Shown here: piece by piece, positions 26,866-34,804 of the stretch | How the letters are laid out: each line of letters begins with the position of its first letter | Numbering within the stretch: the stretch's first letter is position 1 | NCBI GenBank assembly: GCA_963662675.2 | Contig: CAXXHP010000002.1 | Span: 310,001-374,000 of the forward strand | From: G963662675 sp963662675 | GTDB lineage: Bacteria > Bacteroidota > Bacteroidia > Bacteroidales > Prolixibacteraceae | Direction: 5' to 3' | Length of the DNA stretch: 64,000 nucleotides | Position numbers and translations under genes: made by a program | The notes under the pieces: generated by a model | What the model saw: only the letters and a program-made list of their open reading frames with translations | What the model was told of the DNA's origin: nothing | Databases searched by the model: none

Positions 26866-27369
26866 ATGAAAACAACAACAATTAAATTCGTATTGCTTAT
26901 CTGTTTTGTAACTACATCTTTTGTGCTTTTTGCTCAAAGTAAATCGGATAAGCTCTTTGACACCTTCAAGAATAAATCTGGGGTGACATATTTTGCATAT
27001 TCTAATAGTATTGAGAGTACGTTTAACATTGATCTGGGCAGTGAAGGGAATGAAATTAAAGGTGATTTGCAAGAGATTCGTTTTATGTCATATAATCCAA
27101 CTAAAGGAAGTCTGAGTGGGACAGAATTCCTTGAAAAAGCATCTGGGTTGTTACCGTCAGCTTATTCTCTGTTGCAGATGGAAGATGATGATAATAATGC
27201 ACAGATTTGGATGCTGGGAAATAAAAGGAAGATATCCGAATTCCAAGTATTTATTCGCAACAGTAATCCCGAGGGCTCATGTTTTCTTGTTTCCTTTTTA
27301 GGCGACTTTGAAATTAATGATGCCGAAGGTGTCAGGCAAATGGGTCTAAATCTTTCGTTGGGCGACTAA
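26866..27369 (+). CDS. DUF4252 exported protein
   Basis: A 167-residue protein with a signal peptide (FVLLICFVTTSFVLFAQ) and the DUF4252 body: KLFDTFKNKSGVTYFAYS, EIRFMSY near the middle, and QIWMLGNKRKISEFQVFIRN. Function is unknown. It is the last gene of the WMTDD-PadR-PspC operon, 50 bases after the PspC gene, so it probably works in the same envelope process. I use the ATG at 26866. It ends five bases from the convergent DUF4837 gene. Confidence 0.82.
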   Translation: MKTTTIKFVLLICFVTTSFVLFAQSKSDKLFDTFKNKSGVTYFAYSNSIESTFNIDLGSEGNEIKGDLQEIRFMSYNPTKGSLSGTEFLEKASGLLPSAYSLLQMEDDDNNAQIWMLGNKRKISEFQVFIRNSNPEGSCFLVSFLGDFEINDAEGVRQMGLNLSLGD

Positions 27370-27374
27370 TAGCA

Positions 27375-28409
27375 TCAGTTCCCCATGTTCAATTCACTGG
27401 TGATTTTGTCATTCATGGCTTGATTGGGCAGAACGATAGAACGAAGTATAGCTTCTACCTGACGTAGATAATTCCGTTTATCTGATTGTGGCGCATAAAC
27501 AAATCCGTCAAGCATGATTACTCTTTGATTAGAGACATCTAAAATAGCCAGATTAATGAATGGGCCACCCATGAAGTCATTTTCAAGCTTCCATAAACCA
27601 CGCATTTCTGAGGCATAGTTATTGTTTATTCTGAAAGTGTTAAACACTGGATCCAGCATTTTTTCGGTAGCCATATAGCTGCCTTCTGTAGGTCCTTCAG
27701 TATTTTCTTTTAAGAGCGAATCTCGTTTGTTTATCAGAAAATCAGCAGAAAAAATATCTTCAGATGTGTAGGGAAAGGTATGAATGGCTATCCCCTGTAA
27801 AAGGCGTGGAGTGTCATACCGGAACCATGCAAAATCATCAGTTTGCTTGGCAACAATAAAACCGGGCGGTAGGCTCATTTTAATGTCAAATTTATCCTGA
27901 ATAATTTTTCGGGCTGCTTTGTCATAGTAGTCATTATATGTTATCATCAACCGTTCTCGTTCGGCTTTAAGCAGATATGCAACAATGAGATTGGAATTCT
28001 CATTGAGTATTTTTAAGAAATCTTCATCCGATTTCGCCTGAATCTCCACAACTGCTTGAGGCCATGCATAGACATCGTCTGTTAAGATTACCTGAGCGGA
28101 GTCAATTGTGGATGAGATGTTAACTTTTACAATATTACGGGTTGTTTTAAAAATATCCTGAAACGCAGCAGGAGGAACATTTATGAGATCAAAAATTGGT
28201 TCTTCCTGAGGCAAAGAAATCTGAGCTTGTGAAAGGATCTTTTGAACAGCTTCACCAACGGCTCCTTCCCACGTTTTTTTAGGAATGACAACGACTAGCT
28301 CTCCTGCTTTGCCGGTAACTTTTTTACGCATAGGAGTGTCATCTGAGCATGAAGAAAATACTCCGGAAATAACGATCAGCAGTATGATAACTAAATTCAT
28401 CTTTCTCAT
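27375..28409 (-). CDS. DUF4837 lipoprotein
   Basis: A 344-residue lipoprotein: signal segment then lipobox with Cys21 (GVFSSCSDD). The DUF4837 body includes KAGELVVVIPKKTWEGAVGEAVQKIL, LPQEEPIFDLINV, a KAERERLMITYNDY helix and a C-terminal FINLAILD...VIMLDGFVYAP strand pair. The family is restricted to Bacteroidota and uncharacterised. The gene stands upstream of no partner and ends against the DUF4252 gene. Confidence 0.85.
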   Translation of the reverse strand: MRKMNLVIILLIVISGVFSSCSDDTPMRKKVTGKAGELVVVIPKKTWEGAVGEAVQKILSQAQISLPQEEPIFDLINVPPAAFQDIFKTTRNIVKVNISSTIDSAQVILTDDVYAWPQAVVEIQAKSDEDFLKILNENSNLIVAYLLKAERERLMITYNDYYDKAARKIIQDKFDIKMSLPPGFIVAKQTDDFAWFRYDTPRLLQGIAIHTFPYTSEDIFSADFLINKRDSLLKENTEGPTEGSYMATEKMLDPVFNTFRINNNYASEMRGLWKLENDFMGGPFINLAILDVSNQRVIMLDGFVYAPQSDKRNYLRQVEAILRSIVLPNQAMNDKITSELNMGN

Positions 28410-28492
28410 GGTGACGTATATTTTTTTGTTTCACCGAGCAATATACGAAATTTAGCATAGATGAATTATTCTAATGGCTAACAAATAATAAA

Positions 28493-28519
28493 AAAATCCC
28501 GTCATGTTGGCGGGATTTT
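28493..28519 (-). terminator. Terminator downstream of tatA
   Basis: AAAATCCCG (28493-28501) pairs with CGGGATTTT (28511-28519) around a nine-base loop. On the minus strand it is followed by seven T residues. It ends the tatA unit. Confidence 0.85.
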
Positions 28520-28529
28520 GAGTTAAAGA

Positions 28530-28742
28530 TTATTCAGAAATCTTCTCTTTATCTTTTTTTGATGGTGCATCATTGTCATCGTCATCGTCCTCGTTTGTTG
28601 CTTTCTTGAATTCTTTCATGCCTTTTCCAAGACCTTTCATCAATTCAGGGATTTTACGACCCCCAAAAAGTAAAAGAACAATGATTAATATGATGATGAT
28701 CTCCTGAGGACCAAACATTCCAGCAATAATTGATAAGTACAT
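28530..28742 (-). CDS. tatA: Sec-independent protein translocase subunit TatA/TatE
   Basis: A 70-residue protein with one N-terminal membrane helix (GPQEIIIILIIVLLLFGG), the conserved FGGRKIPELMKGLGKGMKEFKKA hinge and amphipathic helix, and an acidic tail (NEDDDDDND). It forms the pore-like oligomer of the twin-arginine pathway with TatC, which is not in the window. It is separated from rseP by 51 bases and probably has its own promoter; the minus strand has TATTTTTG at 28767-28774. Confidence 0.93.
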   Translation of the reverse strand: MYLSIIAGMFGPQEIIIILIIVLLLFGGRKIPELMKGLGKGMKEFKKATNEDDDDDNDAPSKKDKEKISE

Positions 28743-28793
28743 AGTTTTATAGTTTTATGATTTGTGCAAAAATATAAATTTTTTAATTGCTTT

Positions 28794-30128
28794 CTAATTA
28801 AAGAGTTTAATAATATCATTTGCGTTTGCATATAGCACTAACGCCAATAAAATTATCATCCCAACCATTTGTGCATATTCCAAAAATTTCTCACCCGGTT
28901 TTTTACCTGTCACCATTTCAAATAACAAGAAAATTACGTGTCCACCGTCAAGTGCAGGTATCGGCAATAGGTTCATTATTCCAAGAATAATTGATAGAAA
29001 AGCGGTCAGTTTCCAAAAGGAATACCAGTTCCATGCACCAGGGAAAATATTTCCAATAGTGATAAATCCACCCAATGATTCGTATGCTTTTGTCTTTGGA
29101 GAAAATATTAGCTTAAACTGCTTTAGATAATCACTGATTGTTGATATTCCCAAATTTACTCCGGCAGGAATAGATTCTGCAAAACTGTATTTTATGGTTT
29201 TCAGTTGCAGGAATTCAGTAGCACCTTCAAGAAAAGATGCATAAAACCCAACTGTGCCTTCTGGAGAAACGGTTACTGGAATCGTTAAAGGGTTTCCATT
29301 TCTTATTACTGCAATATTGATCTCTTGGTTTTTGTTGTTGTGCAGGTAATCTGTGAATTCATCGTAAAATTCAAAAGTTTTTCCGTCAACATCAATAAAC
29401 TGATCTCCTTTGGTTAGCCCTGCCAAATCAGCTGGGGTATCTTTAATTACTCTTCCTACTTCACACTCAAATGGTTTTCGATAATCAATGACAGAACTGT
29501 TCTTTATTAATAAAGCCAGGTCGTTATCAGAAATTTCAACATCAAGCTGTTGTCCATCGCGTAAAACCTGAATAGCTTGTGCGTTATCAAGAATGACAGT
29601 AGGGATGATTTTATCAAAATTCTCGATGTATATATGATCTACAGAAAGGATTTTGTCTCCGTTTTGCAGTCCAATTTGTTTTCCGGTTTCGCTTACTGAT
29701 ATTCCGTATTTTAAGCTGTCGTTTGGCAGATATTGGGTTCCCCATGCATAGAGAACACCTATGTAAATGATGAATGCTAGGATGAAGTTCATCATAACAC
29801 CTCCGATCATGATCAATAACCTTTGGTATGGTTTTTTTGATCTGAATTCGTAAGGCTGTGGAGGCAGTTTCATGGCTTCTTTGTCCATCGACTCATCAAT
29901 CATCCCAGAGATCTTTACATAGCCTCCTAGTGGGAGCCAGCCAATTCCGTATTCTGTATCTCCTCTTTTTGTTTTAAAAAGGGAAAACCAGGGATCGAAA
30001 AAGAGATAAAATTTTTCAACCCGTGTTTTAAACAATCGGGCAAATGCAAAGTGTCCAAATTCGTGTAATACTACCAATATTGATAAACTCAATATTAATT
30101 GGGCCGCTTTTATAAGTACTTGTTCCAT
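28794..30128 (-). CDS. rseP: RIP metalloprotease RseP (site-2 protease)
   Basis: A 444-residue intramembrane zinc protease. HEFGH is at residues 22-26 in the first helix. Two PDZ-like domains follow in the periplasmic loop (around QIGLQNGDKILSV and DLAGLTKGDQFIDVDG). The third-ligand motif in the C-terminal helices reads NLLPIPALDGGH. It cleaves anti-sigma factors and remnant signal peptides. It starts four bases after the stop of dxr, so dxr and rseP are co-transcribed, the usual order in this phylum. Confidence 0.95.
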   Translation of the reverse strand: MEQVLIKAAQLILSLSILVVLHEFGHFAFARLFKTRVEKFYLFFDPWFSLFKTKRGDTEYGIGWLPLGGYVKISGMIDESMDKEAMKLPPQPYEFRSKKPYQRLLIMIGGVMMNFILAFIIYIGVLYAWGTQYLPNDSLKYGISVSETGKQIGLQNGDKILSVDHIYIENFDKIIPTVILDNAQAIQVLRDGQQLDVEISDNDLALLIKNSSVIDYRKPFECEVGRVIKDTPADLAGLTKGDQFIDVDGKTFEFYDEFTDYLHNNKNQEINIAVIRNGNPLTIPVTVSPEGTVGFYASFLEGATEFLQLKTIKYSFAESIPAGVNLGISTISDYLKQFKLIFSPKTKAYESLGGFITIGNIFPGAWNWYSFWKLTAFLSIILGIMNLLPIPALDGGHVIFLLFEMVTGKKPGEKFLEYAQMVGMIILLALVLYANANDIIKLFN

Positions 30129-30132
30129 TCTT

Positions 30133-31308
30133 CTAAACTATATTTTTAAAGCTTCGTTGTTTAATCATCGAAGTTGTTAACAATCTTGTTTCCTTATCGG
30201 TTCGGATATAATCATCCAAATCCGGATTTGAAATGAAATTAACCTTTTGCATGCTTTTTCCAATGATATCCGGCATTTCAACAAACTGGATTTCTTCTTT
30301 CAGAAAAGCTTGAACCACTATTTCATTAGCTGCATTCAATATGCAAGGCATGTTGCCTCCTTGATTTAAAGCCTCAAAAGCAAGTGCAAGGTTACGAAAT
30401 TTTTTTGTATCGGGCTGTTCGAAAGTTAGCATTGGATAATCCAGAAAGTTAAAACGATCAAAGGATGAAGGTAAACGATGTGGAAAATTCATAGCATATT
30501 GGATGGGCAACTTCATGTCGGGTAAGCCCATCTGTGCTTTCATGGAGCCGTCACCAAATTGAACAATTGAATGAATAATGCTCTGGGGGTGAACGATGAC
30601 ATCGATCTGTTCTGGTTTTAAATCAAATAACCACTTGGCTTCAATTACCTCAAATCCCTTGTTCATCATGCTTGCAGAGTCAATTGTTATTTTTGCCCCC
30701 ATGTCCCAGTTCGGGTGATTTAATGCATCGGCTATGGTTACTTTTTCTAGCATTTTCTGACTGAATTCCCGAAAGGGGCCACCAGAAGCAGTTAGGTATA
30801 TCTTTTCAATCTCATTCATGTGCTCTCCGGTCAAACATTGAAAGATAGCCGAGTGTTCAGAATCAACCGGGTATATACTCACCTTATTCTTTAAGGCTTC
30901 GCGTGTTATTATTTCTCCGGCAACTACTAGGGTTTCTTTGTTTGCAAGGGCTATATGTTTTCCGGCTTTGATGGCATTAATCGTGGGCAATAAGCCTGAA
31001 TATCCAACCATAGCCGTTAATACTAAATCAATGCTATCTATTTGGACGACTTGCTCCAAAGCTTCTTTTCCTGCAAACACCTTGATGTCTTCATTTTTTA
31101 GAGCTTCTTGTAAGGATTTGTATCGGCATTCATTTGCAATAACGACAATGTTGGGGTTGAATTTTTTTGCCTGTTTAACTAAAAGATCAATGTTGTTGTT
31201 TGCCGTTAATACTTCAACTTGAAAATGATCGGGATTTTGCTCCACTACTTCCAGAGTTTGTGTCCCAATAGAGCCTGTCGATCCGAGAATTGCTATTCGT
31301 TTTTTCAT
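30133..31308 (-). CDS. dxr: 1-deoxy-D-xylulose-5-phosphate reductoisomerase
   Basis: A 391-residue enzyme converting DXP to 2-C-methyl-D-erythritol 4-phosphate with NADPH in the MEP isoprenoid pathway. Visible motifs are the NADPH loop LGSTGSIGTQTLEV, the metal-binding PVDSEHSAIFQCL, the flexible loop LTASGGPFRE, and MMNKGFEVIEAKWLF. I use the ATG at 31308; a TTG precedes it in frame. dxs, the preceding enzyme of the pathway, is at 43964-45868. It is between the M23 peptidase gene and rseP. Confidence 0.95.
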   Translation of the reverse strand: MKKRIAILGSTGSIGTQTLEVVEQNPDHFQVEVLTANNNIDLLVKQAKKFNPNIVVIANECRYKSLQEALKNEDIKVFAGKEALEQVVQIDSIDLVLTAMVGYSGLLPTINAIKAGKHIALANKETLVVAGEIITREALKNKVSIYPVDSEHSAIFQCLTGEHMNEIEKIYLTASGGPFREFSQKMLEKVTIADALNHPNWDMGAKITIDSASMMNKGFEVIEAKWLFDLKPEQIDVIVHPQSIIHSIVQFGDGSMKAQMGLPDMKLPIQYAMNFPHRLPSSFDRFNFLDYPMLTFEQPDTKKFRNLALAFEALNQGGNMPCILNAANEIVVQAFLKEEIQFVEMPDIIGKSMQKVNFISNPDLDDYIRTDKETRLLTTSMIKQRSFKNIV

Positions 31309-31317
31309 CAAGGGTGC

Positions 31318-32181
31318 TTAAAAATCAATGTATTGTTCAGGATCGATAGGAGAGCCTTTGTACCACAATTCAAAATGTAAATGCGGTCCTGTTGTCAGTT
31401 CTCCCGTGTTGCCCATAAATGCAACGGCTTCCCCTGCTTTTACGTTGTCTCCTACTTTCTTCAGGAGTTCTGAGTTGTGTTTGTATACTGAAATTAGATT
31501 GTTTTCATGCTGAATGTAGATTACATAGCCTGTTTCAACAGTCCAACCTGCAAAAATAACTGAGCCTCCTAAAGCGGCTGAAATTCTTGAGTTTGGCAGA
31601 CCAACAATGTCCGTTGCAAAATGGTCAATATTCTCATTGAATCCCTGAGAGACAACACCCTCAAGAGGTGTGAAAAAGTGAATATTTGAAATATTTGTTC
31701 GAGTAACTTCTCCTTGTTGCAAGGATAGGTTTAATTGTTCTTCGAGTAAATCCTGACGAAAAATGGAATCGTGGTTGTAGGTCTGAAAAGTTAATGTTGT
31801 AGAGGGAGGGGCTATATCGGTAACATCATCTATTTCTTCTGGGACTTCACCTTCAACTAATGACCTTATTTTTTTAAAATATTCATCACGTAACTGAATT
31901 TGTTCTTCCAAAGAATCTACCATAATTGCATTATTCACAATCATTCTGCGTACATCTCCAGATGGGTACCCAGGGATAAACTCTCGTAAAGGAGTATAGG
32001 CTACAATTATAACTGTCATAAATATAAGGAATACGCCTCCTAAACTACCAATTGTGAAAACATTCATGCGTGTGAGCTTAGTGCTCCATACTGTTTGAAA
32101 AGTAGAATCATTATAAATGATGAGACGATAACGATTTTTCAGTTTCTGAATAATCTTCTTATTTTTCTTTTCTTTCTTCAT
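31318..32181 (-). CDS. M23 family membrane-anchored murein peptidase
   Basis: A 287-residue protein: a basic N-terminus, one membrane helix (about residues 42-65), a linker with a helical region (MVDSLEEQIQLRDEYFKKI), and a C-terminal M23 (LytM) domain. The zinc-site elements are FNENIDHFATDIVG and GPHLHFELW. It likely cleaves peptidoglycan cross-bridges or regulates an amidase from the periplasmic face. It sits ten bases upstream of dxr, so it heads the dxr-rseP unit. Confidence 0.9.
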   Translation of the reverse strand: MKKEKKNKKIIQKLKNRYRLIIYNDSTFQTVWSTKLTRMNVFTIGSLGGVFLIFMTVIIVAYTPLREFIPGYPSGDVRRMIVNNAIMVDSLEEQIQLRDEYFKKIRSLVEGEVPEEIDDVTDIAPPSTTLTFQTYNHDSIFRQDLLEEQLNLSLQQGEVTRTNISNIHFFTPLEGVVSQGFNENIDHFATDIVGLPNSRISAALGGSVIFAGWTVETGYVIYIQHENNLISVYKHNSELLKKVGDNVKAGEAVAFMGNTGELTTGPHLHFELWYKGSPIDPEQYIDF

Positions 32182-32293
32182 TGCCCGGCAATTAGAAGCG
32201 TCAAAATTATAAAGAATAAAAGAACAGCCTAACTCAAAGTGTTGAATTTAATTCTTTTTAACTCAATCTGTGAAATTAATTCTCAGATTGTGA

Positions 32294-32324
32294 TTTGTTT
32301 TACCAAAAAGTTGTTCTATATTTG
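32294..32324 (+). promoter_or_regulatory. Promoter for the initiator tRNA
   Basis: TTTG (32294-32297), 19 bases, TATATTTG (32317-32324): an exact Bacteroidota consensus promoter at optimal spacing. Transcription should start near 32331, leaving a 5' leader of about 60 bases to be removed by RNase P. Confidence 0.8.
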
Positions 32325-32393
32325 CAACCGCATTTGAGGGAGGAACACCAAGGATGTACGTTCAAAAAGAGACTAAAAATATTTAAAATATAT

Positions 32394-32466
<73 letters not shown>

Positions 32467-32473
32467 CTATTAA

Positions 32474-32507
32474 AAAGGAGAGTTGATTTATCAGCTTTCC
32501 TTTTTTT
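32474..32507 (+). terminator. Terminator of the initiator tRNA
   Basis: AAAGGA-GAG-TTGA (from 32474) pairs with TCAG-CTT-TCCTTT, closed by a TTTA loop and followed by a run of seven or more T. Confidence 0.75.
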
Positions 32508-33270
32508 ATTTTAGGCTGTCCTATTTTGATTATGTAATTACTCATGTGAATGATGGATCAATTGAAAAACTAGGTGGGTTTAAAAAATAAGATCAATTTA
32601 TTCTACTATGCTCAATTCGGCTAAACAGCTCGTATAGAAACAAGTAAGCGATGTGAATTCCCTGATTTTCGCCCTTATTCTCTAATCAAAACTTCCGCAG
32701 GCCATACTTTTCACCTAACGGCGAAGTGGGGACTTTACCATTAAAACTTACAGTTGGAGTTAACCCACATAATGAAAAAAGGGACAGCTAGGATGTTTAT
32801 TCTTAAAAACGTCTCATTAAAGAGATAATTTGAAAGGTATTTGATGGAATTCGCAGTCTTATTTAAGATGAACTAAAATCGATGCTTAAAAAAACTAGTC
32901 CACCGGAATAACTATTGATCCTGAATATGACAGAAATTTGTTGAAACGATTGATGACACAAAACCATCTAACTAAAGGTTGCATTTTCGAATCGTACCTT
33001 GGCTACTCGAAAAAGGAGAGTTTGAAATCAGGTTACTTCTTTGTTTCTCAATATTGTCAGAATATTAGGTTTCTATTATCTCGATAGAGATGAAGAATAT
33101 TCTAAATCTAAACTCTATTTATTCTTCTATACTAGTATTAAGTGGTTGTCTTTCATGTTAATATTTCGGAGAATCTGCGAATCTGTCGTTAAAACTACCC
33201 AAAACGTCTATTGCAGTTTCAAGTGCTTGATGTCAGTCTTAGATTTACATCAAAATTAAAAACAAAACAC
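32508..33270. other. Gene-poor interval after the initiator tRNA
   Basis: About 760 bases with no gene I can support. A 73-codon frame at 33041-33259 starts only at TTG and has no family features. The interval contains a decayed partial copy of the tRNA and its terminator at 32967-33048. It resembles the debris left by a duplication or an excised or decayed element next to a tRNA. Confidence 0.5.
32967..33048 (+). pseudogene. Degenerate copy of the tRNA-fMet 3' half and terminator
   Basis: The stretch AAAGGTTGCATTTTCGAATCG...GGCTACT mirrors AAAGGTCGCACGTTCGAGTCG...CGCTACT of the real tRNA (about 22 of 31 bases). The identical AAAAAGGAGAGTT of its terminator arm follows, then a decayed stem and T-run. 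The anticodon half is not recognisable. A duplicated tRNA 3' end can be an attachment-site scar or a simple tandem-duplication relic. Confidence 0.5.
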
Positions 33271-33756
33271 ATGAAAGCACAATTAAGAAACACAGCAAAG
33301 ATTTTAGCACTCGGTTTAATCGCACTAATAAATATAAATGCTAAAACGGAAACAGGTCTATTTTCTCAAGAAAAAGAAACTGATCTTAAAATCGAGAATT
33401 GGATGACTGATGACAACCTTTGGTCAAATAACGCAACAGAAGCAACGACAGCTATTTTCAATTTGGAAGAAGAGGCAGACTTGGAGATTGAAACCTGGAT
33501 GACCGATGACAACCTTTGGGCTAATAATGTAATAGGAACAATGGCAGCTATTTTCGACGTGGAAGAAGAAGCGGATTTGGAAATTGAAAACTGGATGATT
33601 GATGGCAGCCTTTGGTCAAACGATGTAATAGACCCAATAGCAGCTATTTTCAATGTGGAGGAAGAAGCTGGTTTGGAAATTAAAAGCTGGATGACCGACG
33701 ACCGCTATTGGTCAAAACTAGGCACATATTCTGAACTATGTATGTTAAAAAAATAG
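33271..33756 (+). CDS. Secreted acidic protein with four WMTDD-type repeats
   Basis: A 161-residue protein related to the product of 24336-24809. The signal segment is residues 8-25 (ILALGLIALININA). Four repeats of 32 residues follow, each with the core LEIExWMTDDxxW (Trp44, 76, 108 and 140) and an AAIFNVEEEAD linker. The third copy reads WMIDGSLW. A short non-repeat tail (TYSELCMLKK) ends the protein. It is strongly acidic. I start at the ATG at 33271. It is a single gene with its own terminator, separated from the PadR/PspC operon by 6 kb. I know no name for this family; function not assigned. Confidence 0.78.
   Translation: MKAQLRNTAKILALGLIALININAKTETGLFSQEKETDLKIENWMTDDNLWSNNATEATTAIFNLEEEADLEIETWMTDDNLWANNVIGTMAAIFDVEEEADLEIENWMIDGSLWSNDVIDPIAAIFNVEEEAGLEIKSWMTDDRYWSKLGTYSELCMLKK
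33370..33732 (+). repeat. 96-bp tandem repeat, about 3.7 copies
   Basis: The repeated Trp codons lie at 33400, 33496, 33592 and 33688, exactly 96 bases apart. The copies differ at scattered, often third-codon positions, and the reading frame is kept. The array encodes the repeats of the WMTDD protein and can expand or contract by whole 32-residue units. Confidence 0.85.
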
Positions 33757-33804
33757 AAATTTAAAAAATTATGGAATATCAGAAGGTACATCGCAATACA
33801 GAGA

Positions 33805-33834
33805 GGAGGAACATTAATTGTCCCTCCTTTTTTT
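33805..33834 (+). terminator. Terminator of the second WMTDD gene
   Basis: GGAGGAAC (33805-33812) pairs with GTCCCTCC with one mismatch around a loop of about eight bases, followed by seven T residues. Confidence 0.75.
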
Positions 33835-33890
33835 GTCAGGCTATTTCCCTGTGTTCGATCATATGGGTTATTCCTCTCGGTAATTTTCGG

Positions 33891-34460
33891 TTACCAAATT
33901 TCGTCATTTAATGAATCGCGACTCAGCTTTTCAGTTAAGCTTGCTAGTGTGTTATTCCAGAATTGTAGTATTTGTTCTTTTTGTTCTTTCGCTCTTTTTT
34001 TTGGTTTCCCATTTTTCTTATATAGATTTTCAATGATCACTTCCTCTGCTGGGAAGCTTTCGGTTAATCCCATTGATGTGTATTTTACATTTAAGTTCGT
34101 AAGGGTAATTCTTGCCTTTTTATTCTTTGTTTCAACTCTTAATGTGTAATCGTATTTGTTTTTAGCACCCAAGCCATTTTTTGTGTAAGAGAATATGCCT
34201 TTTGCAGTGATTTCTTCCGGGTTTTGTTTGTTCAGACGAATGTCGTAATCGTCAGAAATGTAACTTTGCTCAATCCATTCTTCGGCAAGCAAGTATAAAT
34301 CTTGTTGAGATTTATCGGGGAAGTCAATCACTTCAATAAGCTCAATTTTATTCTGGCTATTTACAGGTAGCTCTGTCTTATAGAGATCTGCTTGAGCATT
34401 TGCTCCGTAGCAATAAGTAAATAGAATAATGAGAAATGGAATGGACTTTAGCTTTTTCAT
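33891..34460 (-). CDS. DUF4468 exported protein
   Basis: A 189-residue protein with a signal peptide (SIPFLIILFTYCYGANAQ) and a DUF4468 (TBP-like fold) domain. The segments are IELIEVIDFPDKSQQDLYLLAEEWI, ITAKGIFSYTK and YTLRVETKNKKARITLTNLNVKY, with a basic C-terminal helix (KKNGKPKKRAKEQKEQILQFW). Bacteroidota proteins of this type are periplasmic and uncharacterised. Convergent with the second WMTDD gene. Confidence 0.8.
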   Translation of the reverse strand: MKKLKSIPFLIILFTYCYGANAQADLYKTELPVNSQNKIELIEVIDFPDKSQQDLYLLAEEWIEQSYISDDYDIRLNKQNPEEITAKGIFSYTKNGLGAKNKYDYTLRVETKNKKARITLTNLNVKYTSMGLTESFPAEEVIIENLYKKNGKPKKRAKEQKEQILQFWNNTLASLTEKLSRDSLNDEIW

Positions 34461-34600
34461 AGATTGTCGATTTGATATTTGCAGTATCTTTTTGACTAAA
34501 ATATGAAATATTGTTTTGAAAATCAGGCTAATTCAGTCCACATTATGGCGTGTGTGGGTTTTTAACAACATATAGACTTGTGTGAAGATATAGCATAAAA

Positions 34601-34630
34601 CAAGGAAGCTCCCATTGGGAGCCTTCCTTG
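34601..34630 (-). terminator. Strong terminator downstream of the glyS fragment
   Basis: CAAGGAAG-CTCCC (34601-34613) pairs with GGGAG-(C)-CTTCCTTG (34617-34630), loop ATT, a 13-bp stem with one bulge. On the minus strand it runs into TTTTATGC. It closes the transcript of the DUF5916 gene and the glyS fragment. Confidence 0.8.
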
Positions 34631-34636
34631 CATTTA

Positions 34637-34804
34637 TCATGAAAGCATCTCTGCTTTAATTTTGCAAACAATTTCCTGATCTTCGATAATTTGCGTTAAC
34701 TCGGCTAGGGCGGAATCATTTAATGCTTTTGCGAAACGCGTATGTAACTCGTCCCATTTTTCTTGATTTGCAATAACGCTCGGGTTCGTTTCCCTAAATA
34801 GGCT
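34637..34804 (-). pseudogene. Fragment copied from glyS, in frame behind the DUF5916 gene
   Basis: Directly after the TAA of the DUF5916 gene the same reading frame continues for 55 codons to a TGA at 34637-34639. About 45 of these residues, from FRETNPSVIANQEKW through LAELTQIIEDQEIVC, match residues 136-180 of the glyS product at 37493-39046 with a handful of substitutions. The frame is unbroken. The last nine residues (KIKAEMLS and neighbours) do not match. No start codon lies within it except near the end, so it would be made only by reading through the TAA. Most simply it is a partial gene duplication. Confidence 0.75.

Noticed and set aside
32655..32780. A stretch with a protein-like short frame (RRPYFSPNGEVGTLP) between the tRNA and its decayed copy.
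   Set aside because: About 30 codons between stops with no recognised match; it could be a remnant of a mobile gene, but I cannot support that.
33041..33259. A 73-codon plus-strand frame before the second WMTDD gene.
   Set aside because: It begins only at TTG, has no ribosome-binding site, is rich in random-looking residues, and lies in decayed sequence.
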